64,000 bases of DNA from Metabacillus kandeliae (GCF_021166585.1 NZ_JAJOZE010000010.1:1-64000); one strand, 5' to 3'. Positions 20,798 to 31,251 are shown, counted from the stretch's first letter. Notes: generated by a model from the sequence alone, not told the origin. Translations and numbers: made by a program.

Positions 20798-21023
20798 TTT
20801 GTCTGCCTCCTTTTAAAATATATTTCAAGCCCTGACAAAATCCATCCAGGGCTATCACTTCTTCAGCAGCACCTTATTATTTTAGCACTTATGGCCTTTA
20901 ATATAGAAGAGCCAGCGAAAAAAAGGAAGACCACAAGCATATTTTTTCCAAAAGGCATGCTCCTTTTCACACTCTTTTTCTTTATGTAAAGGATGAAAAG
21001 ACAATTAAAGGAGGCTTTACCCT

Positions 21024-21584
21024 ATGCTTATTATTGCTGATGCAGGACACGGCTACTCAACGCCCGGCAAACGGACAGTCGATGGCATGCGAGAATACGA
21101 ATTCAACAGAGAAGTTGCCCATCATCTTAAAATCTTTCTGGAAAAATATCAAAACACTGCCGTCTTATTTTCTCACTCAGACAAAAGAGATGTACCGCTC
21201 AGCGAAAGAACCTCCCTTGCAAACAGCCACCATGCCGACCTCTTTGTCTCCATCCATGCCAATGCTTCAGGTGACGGAAAAACATGGAACGGAGCAGGCG
21301 GAATCGAAACCTTTGTCCACACCTCTTTTCCGCTCAAAGCCTTCCAGCTCGCCCAGCTGCTTCAAAAAAAGCTCACAGCGGCCACATGCCGGAAAAGCCG
21401 GGGAATCAAAGGAGCCGACTTCTACGTCTTAAAGCACACCAAAATGCCGGCTGTCCTCGTTGAATGCGGATTTATGACCAACAAGGAGGAAGCCGGCTTG
21501 CTTAGAACAGCAGCCTATCAGGAGAGATGCGCCTGGGCTATTGCAGAGGGGATTGTGGAGAGGTATGGGCTTTTGAGGAGGTGA
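21024..21584 (+). CDS. N-acetylmuramoyl-L-alanine amidase (Amidase_3)
   Basis: A 186-residue zinc amidase domain that cleaves the amide bond between N-acetylmuramic acid and L-alanine in peptidoglycan. Zinc ligands His9 (AGHG), Glu24 and His78 (SIHANA) and the catalytic Glu147 (VECGFM) are all present. There is no signal peptide and no cell wall binding repeat, as in sporulation amidases of the CwlC type that are released at mother-cell lysis; that comparison is an inference. AAAGGAGG precedes the ATG. The gene points opposite to its neighbours and faces a repeat-filled gap. Confidence 0.9.
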   Translation: MLIIADAGHGYSTPGKRTVDGMREYEFNREVAHHLKIFLEKYQNTAVLFSHSDKRDVPLSERTSLANSHHADLFVSIHANASGDGKTWNGAGGIETFVHTSFPLKAFQLAQLLQKKLTAATCRKSRGIKGADFYVLKHTKMPAVLVECGFMTNKEEAGLLRTAAYQERCAWAIAEGIVERYGLLRR

Positions 21585-21600
21585 TGGCGGGTTGGTTGAT

Positions 21601-22250
21601 TGGGGGGTGGCAATTTACTCACAGCACCACTGCACTTAGTGACCTGTCCCTCAGTACAGTAACTGACTAAAGTTGTGTCCCCCCTCCTATCAATAACAGA
21701 CTGCTCAAAGCTTTTCAGAAGTATGCCTCTGTCCCCTATTACAGTAACGGAGCAAGGGCCAGGTACCGACTATATGGCACTTGGCCCTCTGTGCGTTAAT
21801 GAGAAAAAGACCTGTCCCCATATCATTCAGCAGCTGGTGCCTTTACGGAAATACACTATAGTCTCTGTCATTCTATGCGTTAAAGGAGCAGGGGACAGGT
21901 CACCATAAAAAATGGGGCCAGGCACTTTTTCCTCTACACAAATTTTTTGCCTATACTCAAAAGCCGCTGTCCCCTCAAATACCAGTGACCTGGCCCCCGC
22001 TGCTCTATTGCAATAAAGCCCTGGCCCCGTCTCTCAGACTCCTTGAACAGCAAGGCTTTTAAAAATCTTCCCTTGTCCCCTTGTGCACTAAAGCATAGAA
22101 GGACAGGGATCACCTAGTGGTCCCTGTCCCTCAATCTGTTAAAGTTCTAAAGACCTGTCACCAGTCTTAATGAGCATAGAGATGGCGCTCTTTTTACGTT
22201 AACTGCCCTGTCCTCTTCTGCTTTAACGGAACAGGGGACAGGTCTCTAAA
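21601..22250. repeat. Interspersed array of GGGGACAGG/CCTGTCCCC-type motifs
   Basis: The gap between two convergent genes (21585-22302) is packed with about 14 copies, in both orientations, of a motif near CCTGTCCCC or CCTGGCCCC. Many are joined to a second word near TGYGTTAAAGGA. Full hairpin units are at 21729-21763 and 22205-22243, where CCTGTCC and GGGGACAGG enclose the second word. Frames of 60 to 80 codons found here run through the repeats and are not genes. I see no other feature. Confidence 0.75.
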
Positions 22251-22302
22251 TTTAAAGTTTGAGGAAGACAGAGGTTCCCAACCGCAAGCCCCAACCCAGC
22301 CT

Positions 22303-22692
22303 CTACCTCTGCCTCCGCTCCTGCAAAGGATCCATAATCCCTTTCTGGATCAATAAATGCAATAAAGAAATCACAACAGAAGCTAAAATAGCTGCACCGA
22401 ATCCGTTGATATTGAAGGAGTCCCCCATAATCCCCTGAGTGATCCAGAGTGAAATTCCATTAATCACAAACAGAAATAAGCCGAGTGTCAGGACTGTAAC
22501 AGGCAAGGTTAATAAAATTAAAATCGGCTTAACGAACAGGTTGACAATTGATAAGATAAAGCTTGCCAGGATGGCGGCAGGGATGCCGCTTAAATAGATA
22601 GTATCTTTAAAGAATCCGGCGACAACGATCAGAATCAGAGCATTAACGAGGATGCTGACAAGCCATCTAATCAAGGCGGACATCCTCTTCAT
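22303..22692 (-). CDS. yvlD: YvlD, phage-holin-family membrane protein
   Basis: A 129-residue protein with four hydrophobic helices, of the Phage_holin_4_2/DUF360 family found in bacterial envelope stress operons. Function is unknown; it probably sits in the cytoplasmic membrane. Start choice is uncertain: the ATG at 22692 has no clear ribosome site, while a TTG at 22674 is preceded by AGAGG and would give 123 residues. It overlaps yvlC and is the last gene of the yvlBCD operon. Confidence 0.82.
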   Translation of the reverse strand: MKRMSALIRWLVSILVNALILIVVAGFFKDTIYLSGIPAAILASFILSIVNLFVKPILILLTLPVTVLTLGLFLFVINGISLWITQGIMGDSFNINGFGAAILASVVISLLHLLIQKGIMDPLQERRQR

Positions 22693-22870
22693 TCGGCACG
22701 ATAAAGATCCAAAGAAGATAAATTAAAGCAAGCGGGAAAAAAGCAGTAAACACAAAAATGACCATAAATGCGACTCGAAGGAGGGAGGAGTCTATTCCGA
22801 GAAGTTCGGCAGCTCCTCCGAGAACACCGGCCATTTTCCGGTCCCTTCTTGAACGGTACAGTCTTTTCAT
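22667..22870 (-). CDS. yvlC: YvlC, PspC-domain protein
   Basis: A 67-residue PspC-domain protein: KRLYRSRRDRKMAGVLGGAAELLGID followed by one long hydrophobic helix (residues about 35-60) and an acidic tail. PspC proteins sense or respond to membrane stress. I prefer ATG at 22870, with GAGGTG seven bases before it, over GTG at 22879, which overlaps that site. It is joined end to end with yvlB. Confidence 0.88.
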   Translation of the reverse strand: MKRLYRSRRDRKMAGVLGGAAELLGIDSSLLRVAFMVIFVFTAFFPLALIYLLWIFIVPNEEDVRLD

Positions 22871-22875
22871 TTGTT

Positions 22876-23952
22876 TCACCTCATCATATGCTTGGCAGTA
22901 ATAGAGCCTGTTTTCGTTTCTGCAAATACATTTAGCTCTCCTTGCTCTGCCGTGTTGGCTCTAAAGCGCAGTTCTTTTTGAATGGCATCATTTTTTTCAC
23001 TGATGATTTCCATTTGCTGCAGGTATGGATGCAGGGCGCCAAGATTGGATTTAAGTTCTCCTGATACGGCAGTGTTCAGCGGCAGCTGCAGGTCAATGCT
23101 TCCCGTTGTCGTTTTCACGTGTATGGCACTGCTCTCAGGGTTGAATTCCTGGACAGCAATATTGCCGTTAAAGCTTTGGAGATCTAGCCGTTCACTTTCA
23201 CCGGCTGTCTCAATTAAGCCGTTTATGGTTTCAGCTTCTACCTTTTTTATTCTGTGCTGAGCCAGTTTAATTTGACCGTTGGCCGTTTCAAATTCAGCTT
23301 TTTCGCCAGACAGGCCGACAAAGGAAATAACGCCATTGGCTGTTTTGGACTGGCTGTCTTTTAAGGATAGCTGTTCCCCGCGGATTGGACCGCTAAACAG
23401 TTTAAATTTTGCCTTTTCGTAAACCTTTTGCGGGACCATCATTGTGATATTGACCTTCATGCTTTTCTTATCGGTCCTGACTGCCAGCCTGCTGCCTTCA
23501 GGACGGCACTCCATATTGGAAAGAAAAACGTTCCTTGCTTCCTCCAGAGTATTGACTCTGTAAATCTTTGCGTCACACTCTATCCGAATTTCTGTTTCGT
23601 TCCACGGCTTAACGTTGATGCTTCCATACATAAGATCAACATCCAGCTCATTCACCTGGAGGGCAGGAATTTGGTAAACATGATGAACGTCAAGGTAGCT
23701 GCCGAATGCAAGATCAATATCCAGTTCCTTCACTTTTTTGACGGCAGTGTCGATCCATTCAGTCAGCTTTGTTCCGATCCCTGCTGTTTTCTGCTTTGGT
23801 TCTTCGTAAAAATCATATTCCTTTGCCAGGTTGACCTTTTTCATTTTTTCTTTGCTTTCGCTTTCAAGCGATTCTATTAAAGATAAAGCTTCATCTACAG
23901 AGAGCTTACCTTCTTCTACAAGCTTCAATATTCTTTTTCTTTCTTCCTTCAA
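22876..23952 (-). CDS. yvlB: YvlB, DUF4097 beta-helix-type protein
   Basis: A 358-residue protein. The N-terminal part (EERKRILKLVEEGKLSVDEALSLIESLE) is a SHOCT-like helical module; from about residue 80 come repeating beta strands typical of DUF4097 adhesin-like domains (ANGVISFVGLSGEKAEFETANGQIKL, TINGLIETAGES). Function is unknown; it belongs to the sigmaW regulon in B. subtilis. The start is TTG at 23952, seven bases after GGAGGT, since a GTG at 23961 overlaps that site. It is the first gene of the yvlBCD operon behind a sigmaW-type promoter. Confidence 0.86.
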   Translation of the reverse strand: MKEERKRILKLVEEGKLSVDEALSLIESLESESKEKMKKVNLAKEYDFYEEPKQKTAGIGTKLTEWIDTAVKKVKELDIDLAFGSYLDVHHVYQIPALQVNELDVDLMYGSINVKPWNETEIRIECDAKIYRVNTLEEARNVFLSNMECRPEGSRLAVRTDKKSMKVNITMMVPQKVYEKAKFKLFSGPIRGEQLSLKDSQSKTANGVISFVGLSGEKAEFETANGQIKLAQHRIKKVEAETINGLIETAGESERLDLQSFNGNIAVQEFNPESSAIHVKTTTGSIDLQLPLNTAVSGELKSNLGALHPYLQQMEIISEKNDAIQKELRFRANTAEQGELNVFAETKTGSITAKHMMR

Positions 23953-24060
23953 GTTCCGCACCTCCGAGAGTTTCTTCTATTCTGCACAGCTTCCTCCTAA
24001 AGGTATACTCTGCCAGGGAGGCTGTTCCCTTTTTTCCATGTAAAAATAGTCCATAGCAGT

Positions 24061-24088
24061 TATACGTATGCCTTCACGTTCGGTTTCA
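24061..24088 (-). promoter_or_regulatory. SigmaW-type ECF promoter of yvlBCD
   Basis: On the minus strand TGAAAC (24083-24088), exactly 16 bases and CGTATA (24061-24066) match the ECF sigmaW consensus TGAAAC-N16-CGTA. It lies about 110 bases before yvlB. The B. subtilis yvl operon is a known sigmaW target, so sequence and family knowledge agree. Confidence 0.82.
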
Positions 24089-24126
24089 TGCGAAAAGGCT
24101 GGCCGTTTATCTTTGATTGGCCTTAA

Positions 24127-24161
24127 TAAAAAGAAGCCTTGCACAGGACAAGGCTTCTTTA
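24127..24161 (-). terminator. Intrinsic terminator of uvrBA
   Basis: On the minus strand AAGAAGCCTTG and CAAGGCTTCTT form an 11-bp stem followed by TTTTTATT, right after the uvrA stop. Confidence 0.85.
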
Positions 24162-24166
24162 ATGCG

Positions 24167-27040
24167 TTATTTGGCTACAGCTTCTTTTTTCTGTATCAGT
24201 TTCTCCATTCGGGCTTTGTCCCGTTCCAAGACTGGCTTCAAGTAGCGGCCCGTGTAGGATCCTTCCACCTCAGCCAGCTGTTCAGGAGTGCCGGAGGCGA
24301 GAATTTCTCCCCCTCCGTTTCCGCCTTCAGGTCCCAGGTCGATTAAATAGTCGGCTGCTTTAATGACATCAAGATTATGCTCAATCACAAGAACAGTATC
24401 GCCATTTTCAACCAGCCTCTGCAAAACCTTCAGCAGACGGGCAATGTCGTCTACATGGAGTCCTGTTGTCGGCTCATCCAGAATATAAAGCGACCTGCCT
24501 GTTGAGCGTCGGTGCAGCTCTGATGCGAGTTTTACCCGCTGCGCCTCCCCGCCTGACAAGGTCGTTGCGGGCTGGCCGAGTGTGATGTAGCCAAGACCAA
24601 CATCATAAATCGTTTGCAGCTTGCGCTTGATTTTTGGGATGTTTTCAAAAAAGGCAAGAGAGTCTTCAACAGTCATTTCCAGAATCTCCGCAATACTTTT
24701 GCCCTTATATTTTACTTCAAGCGTTTCCCGGTTGTACCGTTTGCCGTGGCAAACCTCGCATGGAACATAGACATCCGGAAGGAAGTGCATTTCAATTTTA
24801 ATGATGCCGTCTCCTCTGCAGGCTTCACAGCGGCCGCCTTTTACGTTAAAGCTGAAGCGTCCTTTTTTATACCCTCTGACCTTTGCTTCATTTGTTGAGG
24901 CGAACACATCACGGATGTCATCAAAGACACTTGTATAGGTCGCCGGGTTCGAACGCGGTGTTCTGCCGATTGGAGATTGGTCAATATCAATAACCTTGTC
25001 CAAATAGTCAATGCCCTTAATCTCTTTGTGAGCCCCAGGCTTGCTTTTAGCATTGTGAAGCTTCTGAGCAAGTGACTTATGGAGAATTTCGTTTACAAGC
25101 GTACTTTTCCCTGATCCGGACACGCCTGTTACAGCCATGAAAGTCCCGAGCGGAAATTTAACTGAAACGTTTTTCAGGTTATTTTCCTTGGCGCCTTTAA
25201 TTTCAATGTACCGGCCGTCCGGCTTTCTTCTTTCTGCCGGAAGCGGGATAAACTTTTTGCCTGACAGGTATTGTCCTGTCAGAGAATTTTTGTCTTTCAT
25301 TACCTCTTCAGGAGAGCCAGCAGAAATGACGCTGCCGCCGTGGATCCCTGCGCCCGGTCCGATATCGATTAAATAGTCAGCCGCCATCATTGTATCTTCA
25401 TCATGCTCCACTACAATCAGCGTATTTCCGATGCTTCTCATGCTTTTCAGCGTGTCGATCAGACGGTCGTTGTCCCGCTGATGCAATCCGATGGAAGGCT
25501 CATCAAGAATATAGAGGACACCGGTGAGCCTTGAACCGATTTGAGTAGCCAGACGGATCCGCTGCGCCTCTCCGCCGGAAAGGGTTCCGGCAGCACGGCT
25601 GAGAGTCAGGTAATCAAGGCCGACATTATTTAAAAAGCCGAGCCTTTCTGTGATTTCCCGAAGAATCAGACGGGCAATCTGAATTTCTTTTTCTGTCAGG
25701 TCAAGATGGCTGAAAAAGTCCAGTGCTTCATGAACAGACTTCAGCGTTGTTTCGCCGATATGCCTGCCATTGATCAGCACAGCCATCGATTCTCTTTTCA
25801 GCCTGTGGCCTTTGCAGGTCGGGCATGGCTGCTGGGCCATGTACTTTTCCATCTGCTCCCTGATGTAATCCGAGCTTGTTTCTTTGAAGCGGCGCTCAAT
25901 ATTGGCAATGACTCCTTCAAACTCCACATAGCCTTCTCTTACTTGTCCGAAGTCGTTTCGATAGCGGAAATAAATTTCCTGGCCGCCGCTGCCGTATAGG
26001 ATTTTATCCAGTTCATTTTTGCTCAAATCCTTCACAGGAACATCCATATCTATGCCGTAATGATTGCAGACTGCTTCAAGAAGGGATGGATAGTACTGAG
26101 AGCTCGTCGGCTCCCAAGGAGCGATGGCATGTTTTTTTAGTGTAAGATCTTTATTTGGGATCACTAGGTCAAGGTCCACTTCAAGCTTTGACCCTAGACC
26201 GTCGCATTCAGGGCAGGCACCAAACGGACTGTTAAAGGAAAACATTCTCGGTTCAAGCTCACCAATTGAAAATCCGCAAATCGGGCAGGCATGGTCTTCG
26301 CTGAACAGAAGCTCTTCTTCTCCAATCACATCGATGATGACTTTTCCGCTTCCAAGCTTCAATGCTGTCTCAAGAGAATCGCTCAGACGGGCACTGATGC
26401 CTTCTTTGATCACGATCCGGTCAACAACAGCCTCTATGGAGTGCTTTTTATTTTTCTCAAGCTCAATCTCATCTGCAACCTCCATCAATTCGCCGTCAAC
26501 GCGAACTCTGACAAATCCTTGCTTTTTAATATCTTCGAGCACCTTCACATGAGTGCCTTTTCTTCCGGATACGAGCGGTGCCAGCACCTGCATTTTTGTC
26601 CGCTCCGGATATTCCAGAATGCGGTCCACCATTTGCTCGATCGTCTGGGAGGTAATTTCAATCCCATGATTCGGACACGTAGGACGGCCGACGCGGGCAA
26701 AAAGCAGCCGCAGATAATCATAAATTTCTGTTACCGTTCCAACAGTGGAGCGGGGATTTTTGCTTGTTGTTTTCTGATCGATGGAAATGGCCGGCGAAAG
26801 GCCTTCAATTGAATCCACATCTGGCTTATCCATCTGGCCCAGGAACTGTCTGGCATAAGCTGACAGGGACTCCACATATCTGCGCTGCCCTTCGGCATAA
26901 ATCGTATCAAATGCCAAAGAAGACTTCCCGGAACCGGATAAGCCTGTCATGACAACAAGCTTATCCCGCGGGATGGTCACATCAATGTTTTTCAGATTGT
27001 GGGCCCTTGCTCCCTTCACTTCAATATTCTCTATCGGCAT
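24167..27040 (-). CDS. uvrA: UvrA, excinuclease ABC subunit A
   Basis: A 957-residue ABC-type ATPase, the same length as B. subtilis UvrA. It recognises bulky DNA lesions and loads UvrB. Two nucleotide-binding halves are visible: Walker [10 protein letters not shown] near residue 31 and GVSGSGKST near 640, with ABC signatures LSGGEAQR in both. Zinc modules appear at CPICGF...CPEC and [11 protein letters not shown]...CEVC. It follows uvrB by seven bases and shares its SOS-type promoter region. Confidence 0.98.
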   Translation of the reverse strand: MPIENIEVKGARAHNLKNIDVTIPRDKLVVMTGLSGSGKSSLAFDTIYAEGQRRYVESLSAYARQFLGQMDKPDVDSIEGLSPAISIDQKTTSKNPRSTVGTVTEIYDYLRLLFARVGRPTCPNHGIEITSQTIEQMVDRILEYPERTKMQVLAPLVSGRKGTHVKVLEDIKKQGFVRVRVDGELMEVADEIELEKNKKHSIEAVVDRIVIKEGISARLSDSLETALKLGSGKVIIDVIGEEELLFSEDHACPICGFSIGELEPRMFSFNSPFGACPECDGLGSKLEVDLDLVIPNKDLTLKKHAIAPWEPTSSQYYPSLLEAVCNHYGIDMDVPVKDLSKNELDKILYGSGGQEIYFRYRNDFGQVREGYVEFEGVIANIERRFKETSSDYIREQMEKYMAQQPCPTCKGHRLKRESMAVLINGRHIGETTLKSVHEALDFFSHLDLTEKEIQIARLILREITERLGFLNNVGLDYLTLSRAAGTLSGGEAQRIRLATQIGSRLTGVLYILDEPSIGLHQRDNDRLIDTLKSMRSIGNTLIVVEHDEDTMMAADYLIDIGPGAGIHGGSVISAGSPEEVMKDKNSLTGQYLSGKKFIPLPAERRKPDGRYIEIKGAKENNLKNVSVKFPLGTFMAVTGVSGSGKSTLVNEILHKSLAQKLHNAKSKPGAHKEIKGIDYLDKVIDIDQSPIGRTPRSNPATYTSVFDDIRDVFASTNEAKVRGYKKGRFSFNVKGGRCEACRGDGIIKIEMHFLPDVYVPCEVCHGKRYNRETLEVKYKGKSIAEILEMTVEDSLAFFENIPKIKRKLQTIYDVGLGYITLGQPATTLSGGEAQRVKLASELHRRSTGRSLYILDEPTTGLHVDDIARLLKVLQRLVENGDTVLVIEHNLDVIKAADYLIDLGPEGGNGGGEILASGTPEQLAEVEGSYTGRYLKPVLERDKARMEKLIQKKEAVAK

Positions 27041-27047
27041 ATAGCTT

Positions 27048-29030
27048 TCATCCTTCCGCTTTCAGCTCTAATACTAAATCTCTCAATTCTGCTGCGCGCT
27101 CGAAGTTCAGTGCTTTTGCAGCTTCTTTCATTTCCTGCTCCATTTGCTCGATGACCTTTTCGCGTTCCTTCTTGCTCATCTTGTGAAGCTTTTTCGGAAC
27201 TGCTTCGTACTCTTCACTGTCTTCAGCAGCAATGGTTGCCCGGATGACATCCCGGATTTCTTTCTGTATTGTCATCGGCGTAATGCCGTGTTCTTCATTA
27301 TACTTTTCCTGAATTTCTCTGCGGCGTTTCGTTTCATTGATGGCGACTTCCATGGAATTGGTCATCTTGTCGGCATACATAATGACCTGGCCGTTCGAGT
27401 TCCTCGCTGCACGCCCAATTGTTTGAATAAGGGAACGCTCTGAACGCAGGAAGCCTTCCTTGTCAGCATCCAATATAGCGACCAGCGACACCTCCGGAAT
27501 ATCCAGTCCTTCCCTCAGAAGGTTGATCCCGATCAAAACATCATATTTGCCAAGCCGCAGCTCGCGGATAATTTCAATCCGCTCAAGAGTTTTAATTTCA
27601 GAATGAAGGTAGTTAACCTTAATGCCGATATCCTTGAGATAATCGGTCAGATCCTCTGACATTTTCTTCGTCAGGGTTGTGACCAATACCCTTTCATTTC
27701 GCTTGGTTCTTTCCTGAATTTCATTAATCAAGTCATCAATCTGCCCTTCAATCGGACGGACATCAATTGTTGGATCCACAAGGCCTGTCGGGCGGATGAT
27801 CTGCTCAATCATAACAGGGGTATGGTCGATTTCGTAAGGTCCCGGTGTAGCAGAAACATAAATCATATTGTGCATATGATGCTCGAATTCTTCAAAGCGG
27901 AGCGGCCTGTTATCAAGCGCTGAAGGAAGACGGAACCCGTGATCAACGAGCACCTGCTTCCTTGCCTGGTCACCGTTGAACATCCCTCTTACCTGCGGCA
28001 GCGTCACATGAGATTCATCGACTATAATCATGAAATCATCAGGAAAATAGTCAAGAAGCGTGTATGGCGTTGAGCCTGGCGGGCGGAGCGTCAGATGCCT
28101 CGAATAGTTTTCAATGCCTGAGCAGAATCCCATTTCGCGCATCATTTCCAGGTCATATCTTGTTCTCTGCTCAAGGCGCTGTGCTTCAAGAAGCTTTCCG
28201 GCATCGCGCATTTTGACGAGCTGCTCTTCCAGCTCTTTTTCAATATTCTCAATAGCTACCTTCATTTTTTCTTCGCGGGTAACGAAGTGAGAAGCCGGGA
28301 AAATGGCAACATGGTCGCGGTCGCCTAAAATTTCCCCTGTCAGGGCGTCCACCTCGCGGATCCGGTCGATTTCATCGCCAAAAAATTCGATGCGAAGGCA
28401 ATGCTCATCTCTGGAAGCTGGGAAAATCTCAACAACATCCCCTCTTACCCGGAAGGTTCCGCGCTTAAAATCGATATCATTTCTCGCATACTGCACATCA
28501 ACAAGACGGCGGAGAAGCTGGTTGCGCTCAAGCTCCATTCCAGTGCGCAGCGAAACAACAAGATCCCTGTATTCTTCAGGAGAACCTAAACCGTAGATGC
28601 AGGAAACACTGGCAATGATGATAACATCCTTCCGCTCAAATAAAGAAGATGTGGCGGAGTGGCGAAGTTTGTCAATCTCATCATTAATGCTTGCATCCTT
28701 TTCAATGAATGTATCAGTTGAAGGCACATAAGCCTCTGGCTGGTAGTAGTCGTAATAGCTGACAAAATACTCAACAGCATTGTTCGGAAAAAAATCCTTG
28801 AACTCACTGTAAAGCTGTCCTGCCAGGGTTTTATTATGAGCGATAACAAGAGTAGGCTTATTAATCTCTTTGATTACATTGGAAACAGTAAAGGTTTTGC
28901 CTGTTCCAGTGGCCCCAAGAAGCGTCTGATGCTTCTTCCCCTGCTTAATTCCTTCTACGAGGGCTTTCACCGCGTTCGGCTGGTCCCCCTCCGGTTTGTA
29001 CTTTGAGACTAGTTCAAATTGATCCTTCAC
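27048..29030 (-). CDS. uvrB: UvrB, excinuclease ABC subunit B
   Basis: A 660-residue helicase-like repair protein. Walker [11 protein letters not shown] is near residue 40, the beta-hairpin region [12 protein letters not shown] near 95, DESH near 338, and the C-terminal UVR motif that binds UvrA/UvrC covers the last 35 residues. It verifies lesions and recruits UvrC. The start is GTG at 29030, seven bases after GGAGG. A perfect SOS box lies 74 bases upstream. Confidence 0.98.
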   Translation of the reverse strand: MKDQFELVSKYKPEGDQPNAVKALVEGIKQGKKHQTLLGATGTGKTFTVSNVIKEINKPTLVIAHNKTLAGQLYSEFKDFFPNNAVEYFVSYYDYYQPEAYVPSTDTFIEKDASINDEIDKLRHSATSSLFERKDVIIIASVSCIYGLGSPEEYRDLVVSLRTGMELERNQLLRRLVDVQYARNDIDFKRGTFRVRGDVVEIFPASRDEHCLRIEFFGDEIDRIREVDALTGEILGDRDHVAIFPASHFVTREEKMKVAIENIEKELEEQLVKMRDAGKLLEAQRLEQRTRYDLEMMREMGFCSGIENYSRHLTLRPPGSTPYTLLDYFPDDFMIIVDESHVTLPQVRGMFNGDQARKQVLVDHGFRLPSALDNRPLRFEEFEHHMHNMIYVSATPGPYEIDHTPVMIEQIIRPTGLVDPTIDVRPIEGQIDDLINEIQERTKRNERVLVTTLTKKMSEDLTDYLKDIGIKVNYLHSEIKTLERIEIIRELRLGKYDVLIGINLLREGLDIPEVSLVAILDADKEGFLRSERSLIQTIGRAARNSNGQVIMYADKMTNSMEVAINETKRRREIQEKYNEEHGITPMTIQKEIRDVIRATIAAEDSEEYEAVPKKLHKMSKKEREKVIEQMEQEMKEAAKALNFERAAELRDLVLELKAEG

Positions 29031-29103
29031 ACAGCAGCCTCCATTTCAGGTCAGATTATCTATAAACATTTTATCACATTCTATGGCTGCAAAACCAAAA
29101 ATA

Positions 29104-29117
29104 CGAACTATAGTTCG
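29104..29117. promoter_or_regulatory. LexA (SOS) box upstream of uvrB
   Basis: CGAACTATAGTTCG is a perfect 14-bp palindrome matching the Gram-positive LexA/DinR consensus CGAAC-N4-GTTCG. It sits between the csbA terminator and uvrB, so it should repress uvrBA until DNA damage removes LexA. Confidence 0.9.
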
Positions 29118-29211
29118 CATAAATTTTTACCATATTCATGCTCTATCATTTATTTTGCCCGTTCTGAGGCAGCTGGAAACTTGGGAGTTTGTGAACAATA
29201 GTTTTCTGCAT

Positions 29212-29244
29212 AAAAAAGAAGCCCTTCCAGTTTGGACAGGCTTC
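29212..29244 (-). terminator. Intrinsic terminator of csbA
   Basis: On the minus strand GAAGCC and GGCTTC, with an inner TCCA/TGGA stem, are followed by TTTTTT. The csbA stop lies at the base of the stem, separating csbA from uvrBA. Confidence 0.75.
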
Positions 29245-29473
29245 ATGAAGTTTCGGCTTTTTCTCTCATTCTCCTTGCATATAAAAATCCCGCAATGAGG
29301 GAGGCAAGGTCTAAAAAGGTGACGCCCCATGTATTGGAGTAGCCTTTATAATAGGAAACGATCAGCAGTGCTACCGTTAAGAGCGTTCCGATATAGTGAT
29401 TATAAGTGACACGGGTAAACAGAACGACAAGAATAAATGGCAGGGTCAGACACGCAATCATTTTCCAGATCAA
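29243..29473 (-). CDS. csbA: CsbA, small membrane protein (DUF2198)
   Basis: A 76-residue membrane protein with about three hydrophobic helices (ACLTLPFILVVLF, IGTLLTVALLIVSYY, FLDLASLIAGFLY). Length and position just before uvrBA match B. subtilis CsbA, a sigmaB-controlled general stress protein of unknown function. I did not find a sigmaB promoter here; a TATAAT lies near 29513. The start is TTG at 29473, after GAGGTG. Confidence 0.86.
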   Translation of the reverse strand: MIWKMIACLTLPFILVVLFTRVTYNHYIGTLLTVALLIVSYYKGYSNTWGVTFLDLASLIAGFLYARRMREKAETS

Positions 29474-29639
29474 CTCTATTCACCTCATTTTCCAAAGTTA
29501 GTCATTCACTCTATTATAATCTTTTTTTACCTGTCTTTCTAATTTCTTTTTTCAACTTATGGGCTTTATATAGTAAAATGGAATTCCATGGAAATCCAGT
29601 TTTTGTTATGACAAAAAACTAAGAAAGCAGGAATAAGGA

Positions 29640-30413
29640 ATGCTCAATCAACTAAACGAAATTGGGACAAGAGAGGCTATTGCCAAATGGGATTCCTTTG
29701 CAGATGCTTATGCTGAAAATCACGGAGAGCAGGGCGACCTTCATAAGGAGGTATTTTTAAATCCTGTTTTACTCTCAATGATAGGAAATGCTGCCAAAAA
29801 ACAAGTGCTGGATGCGGGGTGCGGCGAAGGGTACTTCAGCAGAATTCTGGCCAGGTCAGGAGCTGCTGTAACAGCGGTTGACTATTCCTCTAAAATGATT
29901 GCCATTGCAAAAGAAAGAACTCCGGCTGACTTACAGATTGAATACAAACAGGGCAACCTCGAAGATATGCAGGCATTCCGGAATAAAAAGTTTGATCTAA
30001 TTGTGTCTAATATGGTGATGCAAGACTTAGCAAACTACGAAAAGGTTTTTCAGGAAATGCACCGCCTGCTGTCTGATGAAGGACATTTTATTTTTTCCAT
30101 TCTTCACCCTTGCTTCGCTACCCCTGAAAGCGGCTGGGAAAAAGCAGACAACGGAGAAAAGCTCCATTGGAATGTGGATCAATATTTTTATGAAGGCGCC
30201 TATGAACAAAGATTTGGCGGCCAGGAAAAGGTTTTTCTTTTTCATAGAACACTGACAAGTTATTTAAACACATTACTAAAAACAGGGTTTACTTTAGTGC
30301 AGATGGACGAACCTGTACCTTCAGAAGAAGCGCTGAAGAAATATCCTTCTTTTAAAGAAGATTTAAGATGCCCGGACTTTATTATATTTCAGTTAAAAAA
30401 GACTTCTGCCTAA
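29640..30413 (+). CDS. Class I SAM-dependent methyltransferase
   Basis: A 257-residue methyltransferase of the Methyltransf_11/25 type. The SAM-binding motif I VLDAGCGEGYFS is near residue 57, the acidic motif II AVDYS near 78, and NLEDMQAF, FDLIVSNMVMQDL, LLSDEGHFIFSI follow in the expected order. Substrate is unknown; it is probably a small molecule because the C-terminal cap is short. It begins after AGGA at 29640 and ends at a bidirectional terminator. Confidence 0.85.
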   Translation: MLNQLNEIGTREAIAKWDSFADAYAENHGEQGDLHKEVFLNPVLLSMIGNAAKKQVLDAGCGEGYFSRILARSGAAVTAVDYSSKMIAIAKERTPADLQIEYKQGNLEDMQAFRNKKFDLIVSNMVMQDLANYEKVFQEMHRLLSDEGHFIFSILHPCFATPESGWEKADNGEKLHWNVDQYFYEGAYEQRFGGQEKVFLFHRTLTSYLNTLLKTGFTLVQMDEPVPSEEALKKYPSFKEDLRCPDFIIFQLKKTSA

Positions 30414-30416
30414 ATT

Positions 30417-30444
30417 AAAAGCAGAGCATGGAAGCTCTGCTTTT
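30417..30444 (+). terminator. Bidirectional terminator
   Basis: AAAAGCAGAGC and GCTCTGCTTTT enclose a six-base loop between the convergent methyltransferase and haloacid dehalogenase genes; it can end transcripts from both sides. Confidence 0.85.
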
Positions 30445-31110
30445 CTATTGTGGAGGCTTTTCTTCCGGCAGCCGTTCAAGGCTTGTCAGCACCAGATCCG
30501 GCACAAATCCAAGGTGCGAGGTCGGCTCCTCCTTGCGGTTGATCCAGACTGTCTGGAAGCCGAAGCTTGCAGCACCTGTGATATCCCACTGATTGGAAGA
30601 GACAAAGACGATTTCCTTTTTGTTCAAGCCCAGCTTATCCAGGGCATATTGATAGGCGGCAGGTGAGGGCTTGTACTGGCGGATTTCATCTGCACTGATG
30701 ATGCCGAGCAGGCTTTCAAGCCCATGATGCTTGATCAGAGGCTGAAGCATGCCGTGCGTGCCGTTTGAAAAGGTCATCACAGTGCTGTCCTGAAGCGCTG
30801 ACAGCACTTTTTTTGTTTCTTCAAAAGGCTCCAGTTTTTCATAGGCTTTTGACAGCTCTTCTGCATCAGCTTCTTCGTAAAGAATTTTCTGCCGGTCAAG
30901 AGCGGCCATCAGCGCTTTTTTTGTAATTTCGTCAAAAGGTTCATACTGCTGAAGAATTTGGCTCAAAAAAGCATATTGCAGCTGAAGTTCACGCCAGTCT
31001 TTGCTTAGCTGCTCTCCTTTTTCCGGATACTTTTCTTCGCATTGCCTGCTGACAGAGTAGACATCAAAAAGGGTTCCGTATGAATCAAATAAGTAAGCTT
31101 TCACTGCCAT
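30445..31110 (-). CDS. Haloacid dehalogenase, type II (HAD superfamily)
   Basis: A 221-residue HAD enzyme. The nucleophile Asp9 is in FDSYGTLFD, with Ser and Tyr in the places typical of L-2-haloacid dehalogenases; FSNGTHGML carries motif II, Lys in RQYKPSPAAYQYAL motif III, and SSNQWDITGAASFGF motif IV. Those residues favour (S)-2-haloacid dehalogenase activity, hydrolysing 2-haloacids to 2-hydroxyacids, rather than a phosphatase. It is a single gene between two unrelated ones. Confidence 0.88.
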   Translation of the reverse strand: MAVKAYLFDSYGTLFDVYSVSRQCEEKYPEKGEQLSKDWRELQLQYAFLSQILQQYEPFDEITKKALMAALDRQKILYEEADAEELSKAYEKLEPFEETKKVLSALQDSTVMTFSNGTHGMLQPLIKHHGLESLLGIISADEIRQYKPSPAAYQYALDKLGLNKKEIVFVSSNQWDITGAASFGFQTVWINRKEEPTSHLGFVPDLVLTSLERLPEEKPPQ

Positions 31111-31251
31111 TTCTATTTCCCTCCCGTTTACTTCCTATCATTTATATTTCACTAATCCGAGATCTTAAACTAGACTGGATATTTTATTGATATATGTCTG
31201 AAGCATTTTGATCTTCTATTCTTTTATTGCAGCCCAGGCGGTTAAGCGAGG

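Noticed and set aside
21675-21908. A 77-codon plus-strand frame in the gap after the amidase
   Set aside because: It is built from the GGGGACAGG repeats and lacks a ribosome site and any protein-like composition.
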